The notes below the pieces were generated by a model. The model was not told where the DNA came from. It was given only the letters and a program-made list of their open reading frames with translations, and made no database searches. From the NCBI RefSeq assembly GCF_021352225.1, contig NZ_JAAUVI010000016.1, forward strand, positions 1 through 64,000: a stretch of 64,000 nt of DNA, read 5' to 3'. The translations under genes were made by a program, and so were the position numbers. Source of the DNA: Methylobacterium sp. C25 (GTDB lineage: Bacteria; Pseudomonadota; Alphaproteobacteria; Rhizobiales; Beijerinckiaceae). This document shows positions 24,680-33,297 of the stretch, one piece after another (the first letter of the stretch is position 1; every line of letters begins with the position of its first letter).

Positions 24680-24796
24680 GGGCCCGGGATCCTCGGTTTT
24701 CGGTCTCTTGGCGCGGCTTCCCGCAAAAAGCAAAGCGCGCGCGGCGCTTTGGCGCCGACTTGCAGCGGACCGATCGGGCTGGCATCAGCAACCTGC

Positions 24797-25624
24797 ATGA
24801 AGGATACGCAGCCTTACGGCACCTACGTCCCCACCGGGCTCGTCGCCCGGATCGCGGCGCATACCCAGACGCTTCCCGAGGGGAGCTGGCGCGGACGCCG
24901 CACGGCGCTCCTGCTGCGGCGGATCGCGATCTCGATGCTGCGCGGCAAGCCGCTCGACGTCGAGCGCTACGGTGCGCGCATGCGCCTGCACCCCTACGGC
25001 AACAATTGCGAGAAGAAGGTGCTGTTCACGCCGCAATTCTTCGATTCCGAGGAGCGCGAGATCCTGAAGGCGCGGATGCCGGAGAACGGCACCTTCATCG
25101 ATATCGGCGCGAATATCGGCGCCTACTCTCTCTTCGTGGGGGCCTTCGCGGGCCCGAAGGCCAAGATTCTCGCGGTCGAGCCGCAGCCCGACGTGTTCGA
25201 CAAGCTGATCTACAATATCGGCCAGAATCCCTACGGCACGATCAAGGCGGTGGCCTGCGCCGTTGCCGACAAGGCCGGTGAGCTGACGCTGTTCATCGAC
25301 CTGCGCAATCAGGGCGAGTCGAGCGTCAAGATCGTCGGGACCAACCAGGGTGCCGAGATCAAGGTGCCGGCCGTGACGCTGCTCGGCCTGTGCCGCTCGG
25401 AGGGGATCGAGCGCATCGACGCGATCAAGCTCGACGTGGAGGGTGCCGAAGACCTGATCCTCGAACCGTTCCTGCGCGAGGCGCCAGAGAGCCTGCTGCC
25501 GAAGCTGCTCATCGTCGAGAACGGCACCGAGCAGTGGCATCTCGACCTGCCCGGGCTTCTGGAGAAATACGGCTACCGTCGACTCGCCACGACCCGGCTG
25601 AACCTGCTGTTCGAGCGGGCCTGA
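24797..25624 (+). CDS. FkbM-family SAM-dependent methyltransferase
   Basis: The 275-residue protein starts at ATG 24797. The SAM-binding motif FIDIGANIGAYSLF lies at residues 100-113, AVEPQPDVFDKL forms motif II, and the FkbM-typical IDAIKLDVEGAEDLIL follows near residue 215. Such enzymes O-methylate sugars or polyketides; here there is no biosynthetic cluster, so a role in surface glycan methylation is only a guess. The stop is directly followed by the convergent sfsA stop at 25625. Confidence 0.9.
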   Translation: MKDTQPYGTYVPTGLVARIAAHTQTLPEGSWRGRRTALLLRRIAISMLRGKPLDVERYGARMRLHPYGNNCEKKVLFTPQFFDSEEREILKARMPENGTFIDIGANIGAYSLFVGAFAGPKAKILAVEPQPDVFDKLIYNIGQNPYGTIKAVACAVADKAGELTLFIDLRNQGESSVKIVGTNQGAEIKVPAVTLLGLCRSEGIERIDAIKLDVEGAEDLILEPFLREAPESLLPKLLIVENGTEQWHLDLPGLLEKYGYRRLATTRLNLLFERA

Positions 25625-26341
25625 TCAGGCGGGCGTCGTCACCGGGATCGCGTCGGCGATCGTGACCTCGTCCGGGGTGATCCGGCAGCGATAGGCATGG
25701 ACCTCGACGCCCGCCGTCCGGGCCGCACGAAAGGCCCGGTCGAAGGCGGGATCGAGATCGCGGGCGACGTCGAAGGCCTCGGCCTGCATCTGCACCACCA
25801 CGATCAGCATGGCCCGACCGCCGGATGCGACCACGTCGGCGAGCTCGGCCATGTGCCGGGCGCTGCGTGCGGCCTTGCAATCGGGAAATTCGGCGAGGCC
25901 GGACTGCCGCATCAGGTGGCAGTTCTTCACCTCGACATGGCAGGGCGGCACCCCCTCCCCCGTAGCGAGAAAGTCGACGCGGCTCGCCTTGCCGTAGGCG
26001 ACCTCCGGCCGGAGTGCCGTGTATCCGGCGAGCGGCGGGAGCGCGCCGGCCCTGAAGGCCTCCGCCACCAGCGCGTTCGGGCGCAGGGTGTTGATGCCGA
26101 CCCATTGCGGGCCGCCCGGCAGGTCGGCCTCTACCAACTCCCAGGAATGAGGAAGCTTTCGCGTCTTGCTGTCGGAGATCGAGAGCAGCACCCGGCTGCC
26201 GGGGGCATCGAGCCCGAGCATGGCGCCGGGATTGGCGTAATGGGCAGTGACGGTCGTGCCGTCGGCGAGCACCACATCGGCGAGGAAGCGCTTGTAGCGC
26301 CGGACCAGCCGCGCCTTGATCAGGGGTTTTTGGAAATGCAT
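25625..26341 (-). CDS. sfsA: SfsA family nuclease/DNA-binding protein
   Basis: The 238-residue product has the SfsA core: ARLVRRYKRFLADVVLADG, HYANPGAM, WVGINTLRPN, SRVDFLA, CHVEVKNCHL and FPDCKAARSARHMAEL. The VEVKN motif belongs to a PD-(D/E)XK-like site. SfsA was first described as a maltose-regulation factor in E. coli, and related proteins cut nucleic acids. ATG 26341 (MHFQKPL) is preferred over 26356. It is divergent from the CinA-N type gene. Confidence 0.92.
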   Translation of the reverse strand: MHFQKPLIKARLVRRYKRFLADVVLADGTTVTAHYANPGAMLGLDAPGSRVLLSISDSKTRKLPHSWELVEADLPGGPQWVGINTLRPNALVAEAFRAGALPPLAGYTALRPEVAYGKASRVDFLATGEGVPPCHVEVKNCHLMRQSGLAEFPDCKAARSARHMAELADVVASGGRAMLIVVVQMQAEAFDVARDLDPAFDRAFRAARTAGVEVHAYRCRITPDEVTIADAIPVTTPA

Positions 26342-26423
26342 CGCGCCGCGTAGCATCGGTGCTGGCGCCTCGCCACGGGCGCGCTACTTGCCAAGCTCTC
26401 TTCTCGTCCCGCGCAGAGCGCCC

Positions 26424-27164
26424 ATGACCGAACCGACCGCCTCCGTCACCGCCGCCGTGCTCGTCATCGGTGACGAGATCCTGTCGGGGCGTACCAAGGA
26501 CAAGAACATCGGCGCGATCGCCGAGCGGCTCACCGAGATCGGCATCGATCTGCGCGAGGTCCGCGTCGTGCCGGACGAGGCGAGCGAGATCGTCGCGGCG
26601 GTGAATGCGCTGCGTGCACGCTACACCTATCTCTTCACCACTGGCGGCATCGGCCCGACCCACGACGACATCACCGCCGACAGCGTCGCCGCCGCCTTCG
26701 GCGTCGGCATCGACGTCGACGAGCGCGCAAGGGCCATGCTGCTGGAGCGGCACAAGCCCGAGGATCTCAACGAGGCACGCCTGCGCATGGCGCGCATCCC
26801 TCACGGCGCCGATCTGATCGCGAACCCGGTCTCGAAGGCGCCCGGCTTCGCCATCGGCAACGTCTTCGTCATGGCCGGTGTGCCGCAGATCATGAACGCG
26901 ATGCTCGACGCCGTCCTGCCGCAGCTCTCGCAGGGCATCCCGGTCCTCGCGGAGACGATCGAGGCCGGCGGCCTGCCCGAGGGCACCTTCGCGACCGGCC
27001 TCTCGGCCATCGCCGCGAGGCACGGCAGCGTCTCGATCGGCTCCTATCCCTCGATGACGCAGAGCGGCTTCGCCAACCGCATCGTGGTGCGCGGCCGCGA
27101 TGCCGAAGCGGTCGGCGCCGCGCGGGTCGAGATCGAAGCGATGCTCGAGACCCTGAAGAGATGA
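26424..27164 (+). CDS. CinA N-terminal/MoaB-type (molybdopterin-binding fold) protein
   Basis: The 246-residue protein begins TEPTASVTAAVLVIGDEILSG and carries the MoCF_biosynth motifs KDKNIGAIAERL and TTGGIGPTHDDITADSVA. The C-terminal part (ANPVSKAPGF, VFVMAGVPQIM) matches CinA N-terminal/COG1058 proteins. Some COG1058 proteins are ADP-ribose pyrophosphatases. The deamidase C-terminal CinA domain is absent, as is common in alphaproteobacteria where it is encoded separately. It is unlikely to be the molybdenum cofactor enzyme itself; a separate MoaB is at 60888. Confidence 0.88.
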   Translation: MTEPTASVTAAVLVIGDEILSGRTKDKNIGAIAERLTEIGIDLREVRVVPDEASEIVAAVNALRARYTYLFTTGGIGPTHDDITADSVAAAFGVGIDVDERARAMLLERHKPEDLNEARLRMARIPHGADLIANPVSKAPGFAIGNVFVMAGVPQIMNAMLDAVLPQLSQGIPVLAETIEAGGLPEGTFATGLSAIAARHGSVSIGSYPSMTQSGFANRIVVRGRDAEAVGAARVEIEAMLETLKR

Positions 27165-27316
27165 TCCCGCCTCGCTGAATGTGAAGCTTCCAGCATATCG
27201 AGCTGAATTATTGCCGATGATCTGATGGAAAAGATCTTTCCGCTGCCTTTGTCCTGACAGCGCATAATCGAGCCGATGGGTTTTATTCGCCATTAACCGG
27301 CCGAAGCTCACCAACG

Positions 27317-27868
27317 GTGAGAGGGACGGCCGTTTCATCGAGGGCGTCCGCACCGTTGCAGGCGCTCACCGTGCTTCGTCTTCGCAGACCGAAATGTCTC
27401 GGTTTCCTCCGTGATCAGCGGGCGGCCACGGCCGTCGAGATCGCGCTGATCACACCCGTCTTCCTGGTGCTGATCTTCGCCTGGATCGAGGTCGGGCTCT
27501 GCCTGTTCATGCTGAGCACGCTCGACAATGCGGCCCGCGATGCGAGCCGGCTGATCCGCGTCGGCCCCGTCACGTCCGATGCCTTCAAGGCGGCCGTCTG
27601 CGCCAAGGCATCCCCGTTCATCCCGTGCAACAGCATCGTCTTCTACGTGCAGTCGGGGACCAGCTTCGGTGGCCTGACGCCGGCGACGACGTCGAGCACC
27701 GGCACGCTCAGCAAGACGGGTTTCAGTCCCGGCGGCTCGGGTGCCGAGGTCCTGCTGCAGCTCGGATACAGCAAGCCGGCTCTTGTCTCGAAGCTGCTGC
27801 AGTCTGCCGGGTTCGGAGGGAACATTCTGCTTCTGACCACCCTGGCCTTCCAGAGCGAGAGCTACTGA
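27317..27868 (+). CDS. TadE/TadG-like pilus assembly protein
   Basis: The frame (183 residues from GTG 27317; GTG 27371 is an alternative) shows the TadE-like signature: a basic leader, then DQRAATAVEIALITPVFLVL forming the membrane helix, followed by the helix MLSTLDNAARDASRLIRVG. The extracytoplasmic part contains a Cys-x10-Cys pair (CAKASPFIPCN). TadE/F/G proteins are minor pseudopilins of the tight-adherence (Flp) pilus. Its stop overlaps the next start (TGATG), so it forms an operon with the following two genes. No other tad genes are in view. Confidence 0.85.
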   Translation: MRGTAVSSRASAPLQALTVLRLRRPKCLGFLRDQRAATAVEIALITPVFLVLIFAWIEVGLCLFMLSTLDNAARDASRLIRVGPVTSDAFKAAVCAKASPFIPCNSIVFYVQSGTSFGGLTPATTSSTGTLSKTGFSPGGSGAEVLLQLGYSKPALVSKLLQSAGFGGNILLLTTLAFQSESY

Positions 27869-28398
27869 TGCGCGGGCTCCTCGGACGCTTTCGACGCGAC
27901 CGGGCCGGGGTCGGCGCCGTCGAATTCGCGCTGATCCTCCCGACGATGCTGTTCGCGGTTCTCGGCAGCTTCCAGGTCTTCGCCCTGGCGCGGGCCCGCA
28001 TGCTGACGGTGGCGGCGACGCGAAACCTCGCCGACCTGGTCTCTCAGCAGGACAGCGTCAGCCCGACCCAGATCGCCGACTTCTGCAAGGCTGGCAAACT
28101 CTCGCTGCTGCCGCTCGCGAGCTCGACCTTCAAGGCGTCGATCGCGAGCGTGACCTATACGGGCAGCATACGAAAGATCGACTGGACCGACGTGAGCTGC
28201 GGTGCCGTCACCGCCATCTCGGGCGCGGCCACCACGGCTGCGTCCGTGACGCCAGCCGCGGGCGACAGCGCCATCGTGGTGAGCGCGAGCTACGCCTACA
28301 CCTCGCCCCTCACCTTCCCGCTCACGCTCAACGTCACCTTCGCCAGCACGGCCATGTCGCGACCGCGCCTGGGTACGGCGGTCACCTATGGAACCTGA
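27868..28398 (+). CDS. TadE/TadG-like pilus assembly protein
   Basis: ATG 27868 overlaps the upstream stop by one base. The 176 residues have the leader RRDRAGVGAVEFALILPTML with its conserved Glu, one membrane helix, and an extracytoplasmic beta-rich region rich in Ser/Thr/Ala with two cysteines (DFCKAGK, VSCGAV). It has the size and organisation of a TadE/TadF minor pseudopilin. Its C-terminus meets the start of the TadG-like gene. Confidence 0.85.
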   Translation: MRGLLGRFRRDRAGVGAVEFALILPTMLFAVLGSFQVFALARARMLTVAATRNLADLVSQQDSVSPTQIADFCKAGKLSLLPLASSTFKASIASVTYTGSIRKIDWTDVSCGAVTAISGAATTAASVTPAAGDSAIVVSASYAYTSPLTFPLTLNVTFASTAMSRPRLGTAVTYGT

Positions 28399-28408
28399 GG
28401 CGAACCGC

Positions 28409-29428
28409 ATGGCCAGCCGCTCGCGTGCCCGCGACATCCTCCGCGCATTCCGCGATGATCGGCGGGGGATCTTCGCGGTCTGGTACGCCGTGATGACGAT
28501 ACCGCTGCTGATCGTCGCCGGAGCCGGCCTCGACATGATGCGGGCGGTTCAGCTGCGCTCGGAGCTGCAATCGGCGGCTGATTCCGCGGCGCTTGCCGGG
28601 GCCACCGTCTACGTGTCGGCCAGTGCGAGCACGACCGCGCAGCAGACGGCCCTGCGCTACATGGCGGATGCCGTCTCCCGGGTGCCCTATGCGTCGAGCG
28701 TGACCTATGCGGCGCAGCCGAGCCCGGCCAGTTCTACTGCCGGCAGCGTGGTCGTCACGGCGCAGGCGAGCGTCACGAACTCGCTCATGGCACTCTTTAC
28801 GAAAGCCACGGCCGTCGCGGTCACCTCCGAGGCGCGCAGCGCCGGCTACAAGCTGAACTTCTCGCTCTCGAGCTTTGCCAGCAACGCGGCCGATGCCAAC
28901 AGCATCTACTGGTACGTCGTCCCGAGCGACAACAGCATCCCGCCCGCCTCGGCGTTGAACCTGCTGTTCTCGAATACCGGCGGCAGCACGCAGAAGGACA
29001 TCTCGGCCATCATCGGCACTGGCCAGAAGATCGGCTTCGCCCTCAAGAACGTCACCGGCGGCGTCTCCGGCTACGGTAAGAACAGCTACGGCGCCGCTCA
29101 GGGCAGCTCGCACTTCTTCTATTCGCACCTGACCCCACCCTCGTCCTCGGCCTATGGTCTGCAACTGTTCAACTGCAGCCTGCAGACCACGATCACGGGC
29201 AAGTCGGCCGGGATCAACAACGGGTCCTGCGCGCTCGCGCTCGCGCCGCCTACCAACGGGACGGTCAATTGCGGGCAGTCGCCGGGCAAGACCATCACCT
29301 ACTACTGGAACGACATGGGCGGCCCCTCGGACGACCGCGACTACAACGATGCGGTCTTCAATGTGAGCTGCCCTGCCAGCGGCTCCGGCTCCGGCAGCGC
29401 ATCGAACTCCGTCGTCCTGGTCCGATAG
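28409..29428 (+). CDS. TadG-like pilus protein with C-terminal DUF4114-like motif
   Basis: ATG 28409 follows a CTGAGGCG ribosome binding site; an upstream ATG at 28388 would overlap the previous gene. The 339 residues start with the TadG leader (RDDRRGIFAVWYAVMTIPLL, one membrane helix, RSELQSAADSAALAGA). Instead of the usual von Willebrand A domain, the C-terminal 180 residues end in YYWNDMGGPSDDRDYNDAVF, the calcium-binding-like signature of DUF4114 proteins. It is the third gene of the pseudopilin operon and probably an extracellular surface component. Confidence 0.82.
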   Translation: MASRSRARDILRAFRDDRRGIFAVWYAVMTIPLLIVAGAGLDMMRAVQLRSELQSAADSAALAGATVYVSASASTTAQQTALRYMADAVSRVPYASSVTYAAQPSPASSTAGSVVVTAQASVTNSLMALFTKATAVAVTSEARSAGYKLNFSLSSFASNAADANSIYWYVVPSDNSIPPASALNLLFSNTGGSTQKDISAIIGTGQKIGFALKNVTGGVSGYGKNSYGAAQGSSHFFYSHLTPPSSSAYGLQLFNCSLQTTITGKSAGINNGSCALALAPPTNGTVNCGQSPGKTITYYWNDMGGPSDDRDYNDAVFNVSCPASGSGSGSASNSVVLVR

Positions 29429-29516
29429 AAGGCTCTCCGGCAGGTTTCGGCGCGGCGTCTGCGACGAGACGTGGTTCTCGGGCGTTGCATAGGCTCGAAT
29501 CGAGCCAGAGCGTGCC

Positions 29517-30371
29517 ATGACCGAGGCGGACCGCGACGACGCGGCGGACAATCACCGGGATACAGACGAGGAGGTCGAGGAGGCCCATCGCCCCGACGCG
29601 CTGCTGCTGCACGAAATCATCCGTGCCGAGGGCGAGGAAGAGCTGCGCCGAACCGCCGTGGCGCTGACGCTCTCCGCCTTCGCAGCGGGGCTGACCATGG
29701 GCTTCTCGCTGATCGTGCCCGGCGTCCTGAAATCCCATCTCCCCGATGCGCCCTGGGCCGAGCTGGTGACGAGCGTCGGCTACTCGATCGGCTTCCTCAT
29801 CGTCGTGCTCGGCCGACAGCAGCTCTTCACCGAAAACACCGTCACGCCGATCCTGCCGTTGCTGCAGGAGCGGAGCCTGCGCAATCTCTGGCGCGTGATG
29901 CGTCTCTGGGGGATCGTGCTCGCCGGCAACGTCGTGGCGACCGTCGTGATCGCCTATGCGCTCGCCGCGACCGACGCGTTCCCGCCTGAGGTCCAGGCGG
30001 CCTTTGCCGAGATCAGCCACCACGCCGTCGAGAACCCGTTTCTGACGACCATGGTCAAGGCCGTCTTCGCGGGCTGGCTGATCGCGCTGATGGTCTGGAT
30101 CCTGCCCGCGACCGGCTCTGCAGCGCCCTTCATCATCATCCTGATGACATCGCTCGTCTCGATGTGCGGGCTGGCCCACATCGTCGCCGGTTCGGTCGAC
30201 GCGTTCTATCTCGTCCTGACCGGCGCCATCGGCATGGGCGACTACCTCTGGCGGTTCTTCGTGCCGACGCTCGTCGGCAACGTGCTCGGAGGCGTGACCC
30301 TCGTCTCGGTACTCAATTACGGACAGGTGGCGCCCGAGGTCGAAGACAAGGCGGCAGCCACGCGCGGCTGA
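29517..30371 (+). CDS. Formate/nitrite transporter (FNT) family channel
   Basis: The 284-residue protein has an acidic N-terminal tail (about 45 residues) and six hydrophobic segments. These include the FNT-typical ALTLSAFAAGLTMGFSLIVPG, GYSIGFLIVVLGRQQLFTENT, a segment after the GNVVATVVIAYALA helix, KAVFAGWLIALMVWILPA and FVPTLVGNVLGGVTLVSVLN. The family forms pentameric channels for small monovalent anions; this sequence is closest to the YfdC-like branch, whose substrate is not established. In a methylotroph, formate would be a relevant substrate, but that is inference. Confidence 0.9.
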   Translation: MTEADRDDAADNHRDTDEEVEEAHRPDALLLHEIIRAEGEEELRRTAVALTLSAFAAGLTMGFSLIVPGVLKSHLPDAPWAELVTSVGYSIGFLIVVLGRQQLFTENTVTPILPLLQERSLRNLWRVMRLWGIVLAGNVVATVVIAYALAATDAFPPEVQAAFAEISHHAVENPFLTTMVKAVFAGWLIALMVWILPATGSAAPFIIILMTSLVSMCGLAHIVAGSVDAFYLVLTGAIGMGDYLWRFFVPTLVGNVLGGVTLVSVLNYGQVAPEVEDKAAATRG

Positions 30372-30494
30372 CGCGCCAAGCTGAACGTTTGCCATGCTTG
30401 GCCGCGCGGCCTCGTTCAGGAGCGCCGCGCGATGATCCTGTCCGGACCGGCGACGCGTCTCGCGGCCGCTGGCAACCGTTCGGGAAACTCGACC

Positions 30495-30917
30495 ATGTCG
30501 CACACGTTCGTTCGGCGATTGGCTGGTCTCGGCCTCGGCGCGCTGGCCTTCGCCGCCGCGGTTCCGGCGCTTGCCGCCGATTTCGCCTACCCGCCCTATC
30601 CCGCCATAGAGCGGCAGCCCAGCCGGGTCTATCGTGAGGAGCGCATCGAGGAAGAGCTGCCGCCTCCACCTCCGCCGCACCGTCCCGCCGCCTACGGTCC
30701 GCGCTTCACGGCCGGACCTTATGGCGGTCCGCCTCCCGAGGAGTGCCGGACCATCATCAAGCACCGGATCGACGCGTTCGGCGAGGAGGTCGAGCGGAGG
30801 GTCCGGATCTGCGACGAGCGGCCCGCGCCGCGATTCCGGCCGAGCTTCTATCGGCCCCACCCCGTGCCGCCGGCCGACATCTCCGACGACCGTTTTGGCG
30901 GCCCGCCGCGCTGGTAG
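30495..30917 (+). CDS. Secreted proline-rich hypothetical protein
   Basis: ATG 30495 (MSHTFVRRLAGLGLGALAFA) gives a signal peptide cleaved near residue 28 (PALAADFAYPP). The mature part of about 112 residues is proline- and tyrosine-rich (EELPPPPPPHRPAAYG) with a small core, EECRTIIKHRIDAFGEEVER, containing two cysteines that may form a disulfide. Similar small periplasmic proteins are common and uncharacterised in Hyphomicrobiales. It converges on the small gene at 30979 and shares its terminator palindrome. Confidence 0.7.
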   Translation: MSHTFVRRLAGLGLGALAFAAAVPALAADFAYPPYPAIERQPSRVYREERIEEELPPPPPPHRPAAYGPRFTAGPYGGPPPEECRTIIKHRIDAFGEEVERRVRICDERPAPRFRPSFYRPHPVPPADISDDRFGGPPRW

Positions 30918-30937
30918 GCGCCTTCGCCGAAAGAGAA

Positions 30938-30969
30938 GAGCCGGCGCATCCTCGAGGATGCGCCGGCTC
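30938..30969. terminator. Perfect 32-bp palindrome, bidirectional terminator
   Basis: GAGCCGGCGCATC, the self-complementary CTCGAG and the exact complement GATGCGCCGGCTC form an uninterrupted palindrome between the convergent genes ending at 30917 and 30979. It lacks a long T tract, so termination may be weak or Rho-assisted. Confidence 0.65.
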
Positions 30970-30978
30970 CTGGTCGTC

Positions 30979-31158
30979 TCAGACCCGCGCGACGGGCTTT
31001 GCCTTGAGTGCGGTGGCCAGTGCCTTGAGCTGACGATCGAGGTCGGCCAGCTCGTTGAGGGCGATGGTCTTATGGCCGTCCTTCACCGCGCGGGTGATGT
31101 CGCTGACCTGCGAGGAGGCCATGCGCTTCAGCTCGGCGGCGAGTTGCTCCCTGGTCAT
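30979..31158 (-). CDS. 59-residue helical protein
   Basis: This short gene starts at ATG 31158 behind a good ribosome binding site (AAGGAGCGCCG before the ATG). The product (MTREQLAAELKRMASSQVSD ... LKAKPVARV) is a two-helix, amphipathic, basic protein with no cysteines. No family is recognised. Clean codon use, the strong ribosome binding site and the terminator at its end support a real gene. Confidence 0.65.
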   Translation of the reverse strand: MTREQLAAELKRMASSQVSDITRAVKDGHKTIALNELADLDRQLKALATALKAKPVARV

Positions 31159-31531
31159 CGGCGCTCCTTGTCCTCACCGGGGTGGTGAGACCGGTGATAC
31201 CCACTCATGCTTAACCGCTGGTTTTTTCGGACCGCGGGCCGCTCGGTTGCAGCCCACGCACGCGACGCTTGATCGCGCGGCGCGCAGCCCTTGCCCGAGA
31301 TCGCCCCGAGATCCTCAATCAAGATCCTGCATCCTGAAAGTCGACGCCAAAGGGCCGTCACGCGGCCGGAGGACGGTCGTTGCCGTTGCGAAGACGTGCA
31401 TTTCGCCTGGTCGCGGCGTGGTCGGGATTTAATCCCTCGTGGTCTTTGATGGCGGGGCTGGTGTGGCGGGCGGGCGACAGACTTCACCCGAGCTTGGCCG
31501 CATAAGATCGGCGCAGACTTCAAGGATCGTC

Positions 31532-33250
31532 ATGCGCGCTGCGCTCTTCGCACTACCCCTGATCGGATGGAGCGCGGCTGCGTTCGCCGCCGATCTTCCG
31601 GTGCGGACGGCGCCGGTCGTCGTCGCGCCGCCGCTCTTCACCTGGGGCGGCTATTACGGTGGCCTGTTCGCGGGCTATGGCACGATCGACGATGGCGGGC
31701 GCTCGGTCTGCGTCTCACCGGCAGGCGGCCTCGGCGGAACGGGCTGCGCGACCGTCCCGTCTCTGCGCCGGGACTCGGGCGACTTCGTCGCGGGAAGTGG
31801 CGTCGGATACAATTACCAGCTCGGCTCCGGCGTGGTTCTCGGCGTCGAGGGCGACATCGCGTTCACGCGCCTGCGCGGCTACGCCCTGCAGCAGGGTGTG
31901 TTTCCGCTGGTGGGCGGCGGGAATTCCGGCCCGGGCACCTTCCACATCGGCCAGAGCCTCGATTCCCTCAGCACGATTCGCGGCCGCCTCGGCTACGCCT
32001 TCGGCAAAACCCTCATCTACGCCACGGGCGGCGTCGCGGGCGGCGAGGTGCGCATCGATGCCGATGGTGCCAACCTGGCGCAGGGGTCGTATGGCGCGCA
32101 CAAGACGGATTTCCGCCTCGGCTACGCGGTCGGTGCCGGTATCGAACAGGCCTTCACCTCGCGCCTCTCTGTGAAGGTCGAGGGTCTGTACTACGACCTC
32201 GGCGACCGGACCGTGCTGGGAGTGAACGGCGCCGGCATTGCATACGGCAACCGGGTCGAGACGAGCGGATATCTGGCGCGCATCGGCCTGAACTACCGCC
32301 TCGGCAACGAGATCGGCGACGTGCTGCCGGGCTTCAGCATCATCAACGACATCCTGCATCCCTCGACGGCCCCGGCGCCCGTCGCGACGACCTGGGATTT
32401 CGAGACCGGCGAGCGCTACTTCTACAGCTCCGGCTCGCATCGCTACAGCCTCGGCGCCCCGGGCAATGCCGGGCAGCTCAACTCGCAGCTGAACTACGGA
32501 AACTTCTCCGCGCATTCGGCCGAGACCTTCGCGCGCCTCGACCACAATCCGACGGGCCTGTTCCTGAAAGGCTTCTTCGGATCGGGCTTCGTGAATTCGG
32601 GCAAGCTCAACGACCGCGATGTCCCGCCGGCCGTCGCGACGGCCTCGAACGCGGTGTCCAAGATCAAGGATGGCGACATCGCCTATGCGGCGATCGATGC
32701 CGGTTACACCTTCCTGCAGGGCAGCAACTACCGCCTCGGCGGCTTCCTTGGCTACCAGTACTACTCGGAGCTCGCCAACGGCTTCGGCTGCAGCCAAGTC
32801 GGCGGCGGAGCTGCCTGCAGCGGCGGCGCTCAGGTGCCGACCAACGTCAAGGTCGTCAGCGAGGACGCACACTGGAACGCCATGCGCGTCGGCCTCGTCG
32901 GCGAGGTGCGCTACGATCGCTTCAAGCTCTCGCTCGAAGGCGCCTACCTGCCGGTCGTCCATCTCGACGGCTACGATCACCATTGGCTCCGGCCAACGAT
33001 CAATCCGCTGGCGCAGACCGGAAGCGGTGACGGCTACTTCCTGCAGGGCATCGTCTCGTACGAGCTGAGCCCGACGATCGGCCTCGGTGTCGGCGGGCGC
33101 TACTGGAAAATGAACGCCGATAGCGGGAGGACCCAGTTCCCGTTCCTGCCGTCGAGCCCGACCAAGTTCGAGACCGATCGCTACGGCGGCTTCGTGCAGA
33201 TCACGCACAAACTGCCCGACCTGGGCCTGGCGAGCCTCATTACCAAGTAA
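31532..33250 (+). CDS. Outer membrane protein with two beta-barrel domains
   Basis: ATG 31532 follows CAAGGATCGTC and starts a signal peptide (MRAALFALPLIGWSAAAFAA). Residues about 37-265 (GGYYGGLFAGYG, DFVAGSGVGYNYQLGSGVVL, RGRLGYAFGKTLIYATGG, TSGYLARIGLNYRLGNE) are a typical Omp25/OmpA-like eight-strand porin-family barrel. A linker leads to a second, different barrel (SGSHRYSLG, FLKGFFGSGFVNSGKLNDRD, YRLGGFLGYQYYSELANGFG, GLGVGGRYWKMNAD). Most family members stop after the first barrel. The second half resembles larger surface barrels but its family is not certain. It has its own terminator. Confidence 0.82.
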   Translation: MRAALFALPLIGWSAAAFAADLPVRTAPVVVAPPLFTWGGYYGGLFAGYGTIDDGGRSVCVSPAGGLGGTGCATVPSLRRDSGDFVAGSGVGYNYQLGSGVVLGVEGDIAFTRLRGYALQQGVFPLVGGGNSGPGTFHIGQSLDSLSTIRGRLGYAFGKTLIYATGGVAGGEVRIDADGANLAQGSYGAHKTDFRLGYAVGAGIEQAFTSRLSVKVEGLYYDLGDRTVLGVNGAGIAYGNRVETSGYLARIGLNYRLGNEIGDVLPGFSIINDILHPSTAPAPVATTWDFETGERYFYSSGSHRYSLGAPGNAGQLNSQLNYGNFSAHSAETFARLDHNPTGLFLKGFFGSGFVNSGKLNDRDVPPAVATASNAVSKIKDGDIAYAAIDAGYTFLQGSNYRLGGFLGYQYYSELANGFGCSQVGGGAACSGGAQVPTNVKVVSEDAHWNAMRVGLVGEVRYDRFKLSLEGAYLPVVHLDGYDHHWLRPTINPLAQTGSGDGYFLQGIVSYELSPTIGLGVGGRYWKMNADSGRTQFPFLPSSPTKFETDRYGGFVQITHKLPDLGLASLITK

Positions 33251-33260
33251 GAGCCGCTGC

Positions 33261-33290
33261 GGCGCCCCGGTCGGTCCGGGGCGCCTTTGT
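33261..33290 (+). terminator. Rho-independent terminator after the two-barrel OMP gene
   Basis: GGCGCCCCGG and CCGGGGCGCC pair perfectly around the loop TCGGT and are followed by TTTGT, ten bases after the stop codon. It may also serve the convergent gene ending at 33298. Confidence 0.85.
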
Positions 33291-33297
33291 CTCGGGC

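Noticed and set aside
26424..27164. Assignment as MoaB/MogA molybdenum cofactor enzyme
   Set aside because: The C-terminal part follows the CinA N-terminal/COG1058 pattern, and a true MoaB is encoded at 60888.
25509..27353. Minus-strand frame of 614 residues across sfsA and the CinA-N type gene
   Set aside because: It overlaps two convincing genes in other frames and has the composition of a shadow.
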